Part shown: positions 54,295 through 64,000 of the stretch, in pieces | Position numbering within the stretch: the stretch's first letter is position 1 | Layout: each line of letters begins with the position of its first letter | Assembly: GCF_022605165.1 (NCBI RefSeq) | Contig: NC_063069.1 | Location: 1,488,001-1,552,000 of the forward strand | Direction: 5' to 3' | Source: Purpureocillium takamizusanense | Lineage: Eukaryota; Ascomycota; Sordariomycetes; Hypocreales; Ophiocordycipitaceae | DNA: 64,000 nt | Translations under genes and position numbers: made by a program | The notes under the pieces: model-generated | The model's database searches: none | What the model was told of the DNA's origin: nothing | Seen by the model: only the letters and a program-made list of their open reading frames with translations

Positions 54295-57200
54295 TGTTTT
54301 GTGCGCGGCGGAATGACGGTACAGGCTGAGCGCGCCCTGTCAGGCACGACCTGGTGATTCCCTCTTTGCATGCTTGATGGTTACTTGGCGTCCGGGTGCT
54401 AGGGATTGGTAGGACCAATGGCAAGATTGAATGAACAGGGAATGGACGTTACTTTTTTGCGCGGCCTGGAACTGGACAGCGGGTGAATTAGCACGCGTTG
54501 CGTGGCATTTGTATAGTTCGTCGCTGTCCCGCCGTTGCTTTGCTCGCGCCTGCACATGGCCTCTTTCGTGAAGATGCGCACACAATGATCAAATACGATT
54601 TCAGTAAACGTTTTAGGCAGTCAAAGGTATCGCACTGGTGGTGATTGTGTAGGATGGAGCCGTGTGACGACGGGCCGTCATGTCGGTGAGTATGGAGTAG
54701 GCGGTACGAAGCAATATAGGCGTCGCTCGTTTAGCATGGGGCTCGAGATTGGGCTCATGTCGGGATACACGAAGTGATACGTAGCAGCCAAACTAAATAC
54801 CTAAGGTAGGGCGTTATCCTGGCGGCCCGGGGAGCCGAGGGCGCGGCTGGCAACGCCAGATCGCCAGGGAACGAACGACAGGCACGGCGGCGGCATGTCA
54901 CTGTCTGGGCCCGCCCCACCGTCATGGTGCCTGATCATGCAGCCTGGCATGGTAGCGGCCGGGAGGCGGGAGCCGGGACGGGACGGTAGGCATGGATCCG
55001 TGGGTGGTCTGTGACGGAAAGCAGACTCGCAAGGGCTCCATCGGTCAATGCGACGCACGACATCGTGGGTGTGTGTGTGTCTGTGTGTGTGTGTGTGCGC
55101 CCGTACCCTGGCGCGCTGGAACAAGCAAATATCCAGAGGCGCACGGGGGCCAGGCCCCCGATTCGAGGCACGGACGCCGAGGGCTTCGGGTTGGCGGCGT
55201 GATTTCGGCCGAAATGGCGACGACGACGACGGCGGCGATGGCGACCCCAACCAGTCTTGGGCGGCGCGGAATCAGGCTGTGGACACGGATGGGCGCCGAG
55301 AGTAGCGGCGAATGGAGGTGCATGGCTCTGGGATCTGCTGCTGGTATTTACAGTACGGGCGGGGCGAGACGCGAAGCATGCGTGCGGGCTTTGAGAGCTA
55401 ACTTGGGGCATGGCTCAGTGAGGAGGAGGCTCTCGTTGAGGCTCAAAGGTACAGTATACAAGCCATAAGGTAGGTACGTGAGAAACTCCAGGTAGCAATG
55501 ATTGAGACAAGAGTGTACAAAGAAGGGGGAAAGACGGCGATCGCATCTGCCTGGTATTGGGGACAGGGTGTGTTCCACAGGCAAGGGCCTAATTTGAAGC
55601 CATTCTGCTGCGCCTTGCATGTCGTTCATCCCAGGTCATGGCCAATGTCCAGGCCAATGTCACCATCAGTGTTTTTGGCCCGTGACAGATCAGATCTGCA
55701 GTTACTCAACAAGGTCGCCGCAAGCGCGGCCAGCCGGTCCCGCCTGCCTTCCTGGGCTGCCTGCCAATAATTCAACAGGCTGTGTCGCGCCTGCCTCGTT
55801 GTCGCATCTGGTTCGTGACTTGAGCGCTGGAAAACAAACCCCCACCCACCTCACTCGTCCTCTTGTCTCCTCGTCCTCCACTCGTCCTGGTGCCTCCACG
55901 TCGGCCATGAGCCCCAGGCCAAGTGGCCTCTTCGGCCGTCAATTTCGGCTCCGTCATCTGCTGCTCTCTCCGCGTGCGCTCCAATCCCATGCGTGGCCAG
56001 AGCGCAGGAGAAGCCGTCGTCGAAAAAAGGCCGATCGCTATTGCTCAGAGCCCACCAACCAAACCACCCTAGACAGGCAGAGTAAGGGTCCTGGGACCGC
56101 TCCCGGGCGCGCCATTGGCCTCTTGAACCATGCAGGTCCCCGTCGCCTTGGCCGTAGTGGCTCCCGGAAATGGCAAAGCTGGCGCTGTCGAGCCTTAGCT
56201 GAGCTTCGCCTTTCTGGGCGGCCGTCAGAATTTCACAACTGCGAGACAGGCGCGCATTGGCAGAGACGGGCCGCCGCTCGCATCCCACCGTTCGTCCCTC
56301 GCTCGCTCACGTTGGCGCGCGCCGCTCCCGCCCTCCTCGCTTTCCGCATCCACCACCGTCGCCGACGCCGACGCCGACGCCACACGCGCGCGCGCACCCT
56401 TGCTTGCCCTTTGTCCACGTCTCTCGCGAAGAGAGAGAAGGAGAGCGTCTGAGTTGTCCACTCGACTCCAGTCCAGCTCCGGGGCCCTCCATCTCACCCA
56501 CCGCGCGCCGCCGTGACACTGCAGGAGCAGAACCGCCTCCCCGACGCAACACCGCCGCTGGCCCTGTGCACCCACCCAGTGTCTGTCAGTCAGGCTTGTG
56601 AGGTGCCTGGCTTCCCCACATGGCCCCAGCTCCCTGCGGTCCCGGCATGCCGTGTAAGCCCTGGCGAGGCGCTTCTCACCATGCTGGTGCTGCGTGAGCC
56701 CTTGGATGCATGGGCAAGGGCAAGGGCACGGGCATCCAGGGCATCCAGGGCGCTCTCAGGGGAGGAGGGGACGGACGCACATGAGCCCCTGGCCCACGGC
56801 TCCACGAATGTGGCACCCGCGGACACACATTCCCACTCTTGTCGACGAGGCCCCAGGGTGCAGGGCACCCCTTTGCCAGAGTTGTCGTCATGTCGACGTC
56901 GTCGTTGCCATTCGGGACCTGTCTCGCATGGAATGGCTGCCACTCGTTCCATCCCCCGTCCCCCCCTCTAGCTTCGATGGGCCTGCCTCACTGGTTGCCG
57001 GCCCATCACGGCCTTCGCCCGCGCACCAGGAGAGCGGACCAAAGGAGATATGGTTCTGCAAGAATGGAGCAAGGCCGACCCAACGATCTGGTTGGGCACT
57101 CGAGCTGCTAGACAGCAGCTGGGGAGTGGGTTTCGGTCCAGCTTTGAGCTTGCAACGACAAGATGCTCGGCGGTGCTCTCTCCGCCAGGGGCCAGATGAC

Positions 57201-57851
57201 CCCATTGGAAAGGCTCCGTCTCTCGTTGGTGTTCCCTCGGGGCTTGTGCTAGCTGATGGCCCAGCCTGGTCCAGCCTTCTCGCCCTCTCACAGTTGTCGA
57301 CAGCCTTCAGTCGCCCGCCGGGATCCGTGGGGGAAGTGCTGCATCGCTCCGCCAGACGCTGTTACCGCACGCACCGTGGCAGCTAGGCATGCAGGTAGGT
57401 CTCGAGCCATTGGATACCGTCGAAGCCGCTGCCGTTGGATCGCTGGCTCTCATCCCAACAAACAGCCGTCCCCGGGCCTCTGCCATCGCCCGGGACGATC
57501 ATGATGCACAAGCGGCTTGTGGTGGGACTCTCGTCGTCCCAGGCCGAACCACGTCGACGAGCTGCGTGGCCCTATTGTCCGCTCCGCGCCAGCCTCGGGT
57601 TCGTTCGTGACCTCCTTGTACATTAATTTGCGCCCAGCAACTCCGTCACCTCTCCGGCCGCACCCACGACCAGCTCTCAGGCAGTTCTTGCTTTTCGTCC
57701 CAAGGCAAATACTACGGCCACGCCGCAAACCCCCTTCGTGCAGAAGAATCCTCAACATGTATTTGTAGTGCCGCATCGCCGCCCTCGTTTTGCTTCCGCC
57801 TCGATTTCACCACAGCCGCTTTTCGAGACACCGATTCCCACAGACACCTCA
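54295..57851. other. Long intergenic region, no gene recognised
   Basis: 3.6 kb downstream of the FHA gene and upstream of the small gene at 57852. It contains a TG run (55067-55098) and GGTAGG-type motifs near 54798-54812 and 55470-55482. Many frames reach 100-277 codons, all Arg/Pro/Ser/His-rich and without domains. A long leader or noncoding transcript for the next gene is possible. Confidence 0.5.
55067..55098. repeat. (TG)n microsatellite
   Basis: TG dinucleotide tract with one C interruption in intergenic DNA. Confidence 0.85.
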
Positions 57852-58904
57852 ATGTCCACCTCGACATTCTCCGTTAGCCGTTCGTACGCTCAGGGCTCCA
57901 TGGTGGGCATCATGGACGGATGTAGGTGGCGACCGCAGTTTGATGCTCAAGTCCTTGACCCCTCTCTGCTGGCGTTCTTGAGGCGCATCGTTCGAGACAC
58001 TCTCGTACGCGCGAGCCGAGACAACACTTCGAGGTGCCAGACCTCGGGAAGGTTCGCACACGCCACCCAGTTTGCTCGGTACTGACGCGTGGTCATTGTT
58101 TTTTTGCAGTGAACGAATGCCGCACAGCTCGAGTCGCAGAGATACTGGCCGACTTTCGGACGCTGCAGTATTATATCGCGAACGCACCTGCGGAGTCGGA
58201 CAACGCAGAGGACTATTACACCGAAGGCTGGGCGGCCATGCGGCAGTGCGCCATTGATGGTCATCACATCCTCGAGTGCGCCGCCGACACGAGGGTGCCA
58301 GTCACCCATGGCGGCGAGGAGGAGCAGACCAAGGCCGAGCTGAAGCAGTGCGTTGCCTCTTTACCCTTCCCACGACGGCGGCGCCCGTGAGGGTGAACCC
58401 TGACCCGAGGCGTCGACTGGGGTTCCCTGAATGGGAGAGCTAGCCGGAATTGTGACAGCGATGGAGACTAATTACACCGTGTGTTCGGAACGGGGAACAG
58501 GGTACTACTCGATGCCTTCTCGAGGCGACACCAGGGACAAAAAATCTACATGCGCCAGGGTGCAGCCCGACGATGGATTGAGTATAGGGACCAAATCCTC
58601 CAAGGCAACCGACCCTACGCTGGGGTCCAGCCGCAACTGCAGGCTTGCGATCAGCAGCTACGCGTGGTACGTAGCACCGATTCCTCGCCCCGGTGCATGT
58701 CGCACGAACCGATTTCATTACGCCTCGTCTCCGGTCGAACAATCCATGGCTAATGGTGCAACGTGACAACAGGAGCTGGCCTCCATAACAGACGATTTTG
58801 TCTACGCCGAGCTCGCAGCCTCGGACCAGATCCTGGGCCGCTGGACGGTGGAAGATCCGAGCCTGAGGAGCGTTTTGCGGTGGCTGCGGGCGCGGCAGCG
58901 TTGA
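57852..58904 (+). CDS. Small four-exon protein of unknown family
   Basis: Proposed exons are 57852-57921, 58110-58347, 58501-58666 and 58773-58904, joining to 201 residues. Exons 2-4 are well supported. Donors GTGCGT and GTACGT, CTAAT and GTGAC branches and CAG acceptors connect RVAEILADFRTLQYYIANAP, AEDYYTEGWAAMRQCAIDGH, RRHQGQKIYMRQGAARRWIE and ELASITDDFVYAELAASDQI, ending VLRWLRARQR. Exon 1 (MSTSTFSVSRSYAQGSMVGI) uses a GTAGGT donor and a 188 nt intron, the only phase that fits; it is the weakest part. The protein is rich in helix-forming residues, with no membrane segment or known motif. Cys residues and aromatic pairs look conserved, but I do not recognise a family. Confidence 0.65.
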
Positions 58905-59494
58905 TTTTCGACGGGACACGGCCTACATGACTAGAAAATGAAAAGACGAGCAAACAGAGACGACAGCGACGCGCCTAATCGTAATGCTACGGGGAGCGAC
59001 TTATTGACGGCCTTTTCACCTTGGACATGAAACGGCCGTATCGGCATATACCAGCAACAGCACCCACGATGCGACGCGGGGAAACGGCAGGCGCGGCTGC
59101 GGCAAAGCCACGACAGTGACGACGAGGGTAGGGGGTTCAGTTACAGGCCGAGCGGGTTCGGGGATCAAGCAAAGGAATAGTGGCGCGTGGAGTGACTTTT
59201 ACATTGCCTGGCGCTGGTCGTCGTCTCGAGGCGGGTTTCTGCACGGAATAGTTGGGCTCTTTTTACGAGGCATAGAGGACGGACAGGGTATCTTAGACGG
59301 AGTGTTGCATTGGGAACAGGCTTTCCTTGTTAAAATACATGATGCTGCCGGGAGCAGCCAATCTATCATACGGTCGTGTCTGAACTTTTGATACACGTGT
59401 GGAACAGGAGCCACATCAAAGCACCCACATGGGTGGTTATGAGCTAGCGTAGATCTTAACACGGGCGAATTATAGGGCAAGCATTCGTACAACG
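58905..59494. other. Convergent 3' spacer
   Basis: About 590 bp between two convergent genes; no coding sequence recognised. Confidence 0.55.
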
Positions 59495-60370
59495 TCACGT
59501 CTTGCTATGTACGCACAGGGCAATTCCACTCAAGGAAAGGGCCATTCCGATGCCGGTATCTGGCGCACGTCAGGTCGTTACTCTTTTTTTGGCGCCTTCC
59601 CCGGCTTTCCCAATAAAGTGAGAAGAGTGGGGGTGGCTTACCTCTGCTGATGACCTTGCCCTCGACGTACCACTCGCCGAGGACGGTGAAGAGAAAGGCC
59701 AAGGTGTTGACAATGGGCACGGTGAGGCTCAGTTCTAGACGCACGAAATGATGGTCAGCCTTGACCATGTGGCCGGACCAGGGAGTGGGGGGAGAGGGTG
59801 TGCATGTGTGTGTGTGTGAGTGTGTGATGGGCGGTGCCGCACATGCACGCACGTATGGCAGGCGACATGTGACTTGTCCGTCTCGCATGCATCATGCATG
59901 CAGGATGGAGAGAGTAATAGAGGTGGAAGAGGCAGGAAGAAGGAGAGGGTGGACGTGGGGGGGACGGGGGCAAGGGAGGCGCCGTGAGAGAGAATGATGG
60001 AGAGAGAAGTGAAAGAGAAAGAGAAAAGACCACACGCACCGGCCTGCCCAATGAGGAGAAAGAACCAGACACTGCCGGTGAGGTTGAGGAGCAGCGGGAC
60101 GGCGTAGCGGGGGTTGCGCAGCAGGTCGGCGACGGCGAAGAGGGCGCCGAGGAGGCGGGCGCGCAGCCACGAGGCGCGCACGCGGGGGTCGTCGAGGAGC
60201 GGGTGCGGGGGCGGGCGGTGGGAGCGGGCGGCGGCGCGGATGAAGGGCGTGGTGAGGCCCCAGGCGAGGCCGACGAGGATAAAGGACAGGATGTAGTTGA
60301 AGACGGGCGGCGACGACGATGGCGGCGATGCTGCCGGGGCTGAGGACGTGGTGGTGGTGGTGGTGGCCAT
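59495..60370 (-). CDS. TMEM234-like small multi-pass membrane protein
   Basis: Minus-strand exons 60370-60040, 59734-59642 and 59559-59495, 162 residues. Intron 1 is unusually long (305 nt) with donor GTGCGT, a CTGAC branch and TCTAG acceptor; intron 2 (82 nt) has donor GTAAGC. The N terminus is Thr/Ser/Ala/Pro-rich. Four hydrophobic segments follow: FNYILSFILVGLAWGLTTPF, AVPLLLNLTGSVWFFLLIGQ, LSLTVPIVNTLAFLFTVLGE and GIGMALSLSGIALCV. The motif GLAWGLTTPFI and the C-terminal EGKVISR-DTGIGMAL arrangement are typical of the TMEM234/UPF0546 family, related to drug/metabolite transporters. Function unknown. Intron 1 contains GT-rich and GA-rich tracts. Confidence 0.9.
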
Positions 60371-61779
60371 GGTTCGGTGGCGCGCGCGTGTGTGTATGCG
60401 CGTGAGTTGGTTGCCCGGACTTCAGATGATGTCTGTCTCTTCCCCCGGACCGTTGATGGAGATTGTGGAGGACTGGCTCCTGACTAGTGGGCGGGCCCTG
60501 AGTCAAGGGGAGGGGATCCTGAAGGGCTCCAGCGAGGAGATCGCAGCCCACAATGAGTTGCCGAGGAGGCCTGTTTGTTGGTTTGGGCGTATTGGCGACC
60601 GGGCGGTGGGAATGCGGCTGTCCACCGGCGGCGATCACGAATCACGAAATGGAAGCCCCGTGCTGCAGGTGGAGGGGTGATGATTGCTGAGATGGGGATG
60701 GGATGGGATGTGATGTGATGGGATGGGTGGATGGTGGTCAAAGTGTCGTTGGCGATTACGAAATGGTGGTTTGACGTCGTCTGGGGCCCCGTTGCATGAG
60801 GTGCCGTTTTAGAGCAGTCCAGCCACCACCGGGCACCACCGCCACCACTACCACCACCACCACCACCAACCGAACACCGCCATGACGGGTGCGCTATTGC
60901 CCTTCCCGGCGGGCCGAACCACCCTCCGACAAGGCTGACAAAGCAAAGGCCTGGATCCGCTCGGGCCACCCACCCACCCACAACGTCAGTCGGGCGAATG
61001 TGGCTGGCGCCCGTCGTGCCATGTTCCAGAGGCAGAGGAGCAGTGGACGGGAGGCCCAAACTGTCGTTCCGGGGGAGCCACTAGTTAGTGCTAATGTTAC
61101 TAAAACTCCATGCAAACCTGAAGCCAACGAACGACAGGCTGCCTCTTTCCAATGCGAGGCACCGGGCTAGCATACTATCAGGGGGGGTACGGCACGTCTG
61201 TGCAACATGATCATCTAGACATGCCGATTCTCTTAAACCAACAATGAGCATGAATAAGTTTACGGCACGGCATTCACACCCATTGGTACAAATTACTAGG
61301 TCATGCAAGCGCAAAAATCCCATGCATCGTTCTGTTGCCCCTGTCAACCTGCCTACTTGATGTCTCAGATGCGACGGTGCTGCCAATAGGTAGCAAGTTA
61401 GTAACGTAGTTCGTGAGATAGCTGCTTGAGGAGTGTGCCCCCGAGGTCGTCGGCCCTGTCGTCTGCCCGGTCGTCTCCCGGACCGCATTGCGACTGGGTA
61501 GTCGCCTCGCGTCAAGAACCTGGCACTTTGCGGCCTGGAGGGGCGGGGGGGGAAGGTGCTGAACAGGTGGACACCATCACAAGACGTTCACAATAATCAG
61601 GGGCCGGCACCACCTTGGTGGACCGTCGGGGAGGGCGGCGCCGCGCGTCAGCTACTACTACGTAGTGGTCAACTGTCATCCGCGCAGGGCTGAAAGACGT
61701 TTGGCTAACCCACGTGGTCAACGACAACGCTCGTTGTCATCCTCGACACCCCCTGACCGTCTCATCTCTCAAGAAGGGC

Positions 61780-61782
<3 letters not shown>

Positions 61783-61835
<53 letters not shown>
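61783..61835. repeat. (GA)n microsatellite
   Basis: About 26 uninterrupted GA units, the longest perfect simple repeat in the window. Confidence 0.95.
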
Positions 61836-61836
<1 letters not shown>

Positions 61837-62557
61837 GAGGCGAGAAGACAGGTTACGACGGGAACTCGGACTTCTCCTCCCGCCCGGCGCCTACCAACCA
61901 CGCGCCGTCGTCCGCAGAGTTCGGCCAAACTGCTCGATGAAGATGCGGACCGTCAGCGTCACAGGCCGAGATGGATATGACTTGGGTGAGCGGTGGTGGC
62001 GACAAACCATCCCCCGGGGCCCGGACGGCCGTGTCCCCTGTCCAGCTGGACCGCCGCCCCATTCTTCTAGAACTCGGCGGAGGAGGGACGCCGCCGGCCC
62101 TGCATGGGTGCTCCGCCGGGGGGAGGAGGGATGGGGAAAGCCACCACCAACACCGACCACTTCAGCCCCATCTCCGTCGGGTGTCTCACTGTCTCATTGT
62201 GTGCGTGCGTGTCTCTGTCTCTCGGGCGAGTCTCCCCCAAGTCGACCGCCACCATCGTCCGAGATTCGCGAGTGGCGCATTGCAGTGCATTGCAGGTGCA
62301 GTGAATCGAAGAAGAGTGGGAGGGGACCCCCCCCAAAAAAAAGCCCGATAAAATAAAAATAAAAATAGTAAAAAAACATCAAAAATCCCCAATGGTTCCC
62401 GGGGCTGTGGCGCACCCAGACAGGGCTGAGCCGCGCTGGACAGGGGTCGTGCTGCAGCCTCCGGGGGAACGATCCACTCGACGGGAGTCCCGACGCCGTG
62501 GAATGGACCCCATTGGGCGGGAGGGAGGCAGCCCCTTGCCGGACAGGAGCGCAGGCC

Positions 62558-62583
62558 ATTGATTGATTGATTGATTGATTGAT
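62558..62583. repeat. (ATTG)n microsatellite
   Basis: About six and a half perfect ATTG units in intergenic DNA. Confidence 0.9.
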
Positions 62584-63767
62584 GGACGTCAATGGTCGTC
62601 CATCCATTTACCCTCATGGTTGAACGGCATCGCAAACCCCCCGTCCATGGAGGCAAGGACCGAAATACTACGCAACTCCACCCCAAAGTGGGCGAAGGTC
62701 ACCCGCAGCGCGCCGTTGGCCGCCCTACAACATCATCGGTTCGCGGGTCTCGTCTTGCCCTCCCCTCCCTCCATCTGCTCGCCATCACAAAGACAACTCA
62801 CCACTACCACATGAAGAGGCAAGGCGCTTGCTTGGCGGGTAGTCAGCCCCTCATCTGCAGCGGGAACTTCTCCCCAACCCTGAACCTCCCTCCCCCGTCC
62901 TATAATGGGAACCTGAGACACTGCGGCCCGCCCGGCGGCCTCGAACGTTGACAAGACGACCATCATCGACTCGCTTCCCGTCTCATCCTCGGTGCTGGGC
63001 TCCCCCTTCCACCCTCGGAGGATCAAAATGAGTCACCTAGTAGTACACATACGTATTGTCCAGCCCGAGCTTTGTATCACGCCAAACAACGGTCTGTCTC
63101 TGGCATCGCCGCTGCAAGGCACTTATACAGGCATCCGCAGCTGAAGCCCAAGCCAAACCGAGCCTCACCAGATGCAAGCAAGACATCCAGGAACCATCGG
63201 ATGCCAACGGAACAGCTTCCATACGATAAAAGGCGATACACCCCCCCGGGTCCCTTTTCTTCCCTCCCCATACCCCTCCACCTCGCGTGGCAACATGACA
63301 GCGACACGCGCCAGCCCGCCTCTCGACATCCAGCCCGTCGGCTGTTGCCCGCCGCTCGGAAACCTTAGCTTCAGCCAGCCCTACCGGTGGCATCCCTTGC
63401 TTTGGCGTTGACTGGCCTGTCACCTTGTCAGCCACGTCCTCAGGGCAAAGCTGTCAACGGCCCATCACGCCTGCAAGAGTAGGAAAAAGTAGCAACGTTT
63501 TCATTGTCCCTAGAGCAGATACCCGTGCGACAGTCCTTCAACTCCGAGCGCCTTGGCGGGGCGTGGCCCGATATAAGTACACCCGCCCTAACATCAACCC
63601 GGCGCTTCAATCGGGCATTTGCCCGTCCTGGTATCACAAACGTCTCAGCTGCCGTGTGCAACCTTCGATAAGGAGAGCAGTCAAGGAAGTCCGAGGGTCC
63701 CACCTGCAGGTATTAATCCGAGTGTCACTCCCCCGTCTGTGACCATTAACGCCCCTCCATGATGCTA

Positions 63768-64000
63768 TCATCTCGTCTCCGAGTAGTCGTTCAGCGCCAC
63801 GCAAACCGCCCCGCGGTGGTGGCCGTTGTACTGGCGGATGATCTGTTGGCTGTGTACCTCCCACAGGCGGGCGTAGTGGTCCGAGCAGGCCGTCACCAGG
63901 TATGCAGAATCGGCGCTGAAGGCGCAGTCCCAGACCCATCGCTGATGGCCCGTCAGCGTCGCCTCGAGCGGGAACGGCTTTGGCTCCTGCTCCGGGCCGG
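63768..64000 (-). CDS. LST8: LST8, WD40 subunit of TOR complexes (3' part only)
   Basis: The minus-strand frame runs from the window edge to a TGA at 63768-63770, giving the last 77 residues or so. They hold the final WD40 blades: LTGHQRWVWDCAFSADSAYL, VTACSDHYARLWEVHSQQII, and RQYNGHHRGAVCVALNDY, ending SETR. This C terminus is characteristic of Lst8 (Wat1/Pop3 in fission yeast, mLST8 in animals), which stabilises the TOR kinase domain in TORC1 and TORC2. The gene continues to the right of the window; its start and introns are not visible. Confidence 0.95.
   Translation of the reverse strand, partial: GPEQEPKPFPLEATLTGHQRWVWDCAFSADSAYLVTACSDHYARLWEVHSQQIIRQYNGHHRGAVCVALNDYSETR

Larger units (their letters stand above)
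60371..63767. other. Long intergenic region, no gene recognised
   Basis: 3.4 kb between the TMEM234-like gene and LST8. It is rich in simple repeats: GGGAT-type (about 60677-60736), CCA-type (about 60825-60871), GA and ATTG arrays, and A runs near 62335-62375. No gene-like frame. Confidence 0.5.

Noticed and set aside
55619..56452. 277-codon + frame in the spacer after the FHA gene
   Set aside because: Arg/Ser/Pro-rich low complexity with overlapping opposite-strand frames; no splice or domain support.
7972..64000. MAF1 and LST8 as a TOR-pathway gene cluster
   Set aside because: They are more than 50 kb apart, with unrelated genes and a dead cluster between; proximity is probably coincidence.

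Overview
The window reads as nuclear DNA of a filamentous ascomycete, most likely a Sordariomycete and probably Hypocreales. It is GC-rich, its genes carry 50-190 nt introns with GTRNGT donors and CTRAC branch points, and its conserved proteins are fungal (Maf1, AP-1 sigma, glutamate-cysteine ligase modifier, Bud32, Spt16, CDC50, IFRD, Lst8). I saw no convincing tRNA, rRNA, CRISPR array or intact transposon. Gene models come from reading frames, splice signals and family knowledge; no search was run.

Layout. 0-8 kb: one large disordered phosphoprotein-like gene (1971-5930, +) between long repeat-bearing spacers. 8-19 kb: housekeeping block with MAF1 (-), AP-1 sigma (-), GCLM (+), BUD32 (-), an unrecognised membrane/coiled-coil protein (+) and a carboxymuconolactone-decarboxylase-like protein (-). 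20-25.8 kb: SPT16 (+) convergent with a CDC50-family flippase subunit (-). 29-30.5 kb: a small unknown Ser/Arg-rich protein (+) convergent with 5-hydroxyisourate hydrolase (-).

31-48 kb is the most unusual part. It looks like the fossil of a secondary-metabolite cluster: a broken PKS/NRPS-type megasynthase relic (KR, adenylation and reductase pieces, -), a 5.6 kb stretch with no recognisable gene, an intact Zn2Cys6 regulator (-), an MFS monocarboxylate-transporter-like pseudogene with three in-frame stops (+), and a truncated, frameshifted FAD/BBE-type oxidoreductase relic (+). Only the regulator keeps an open frame.

48-64 kb returns to ordinary genes: IFRD-like protein (-) divergent from a tail-anchored FHA-domain protein (+), a small four-exon unknown gene (+), a TMEM234-like membrane protein (-), and the 3' end of LST8 (-) at the right edge.

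Functional themes. Two TOR-linked genes are present (MAF1, a TORC1-controlled repressor of Pol III; LST8, a TOR complex subunit), with no sign that they are co-regulated. The SPT16 and GCLM upstream regions hold sites that fit their functions (tandem MluI cell-cycle boxes; a Yap1-type site). Several spacers share a short GGTACC / CCTAGGTA motif family of unknown role.
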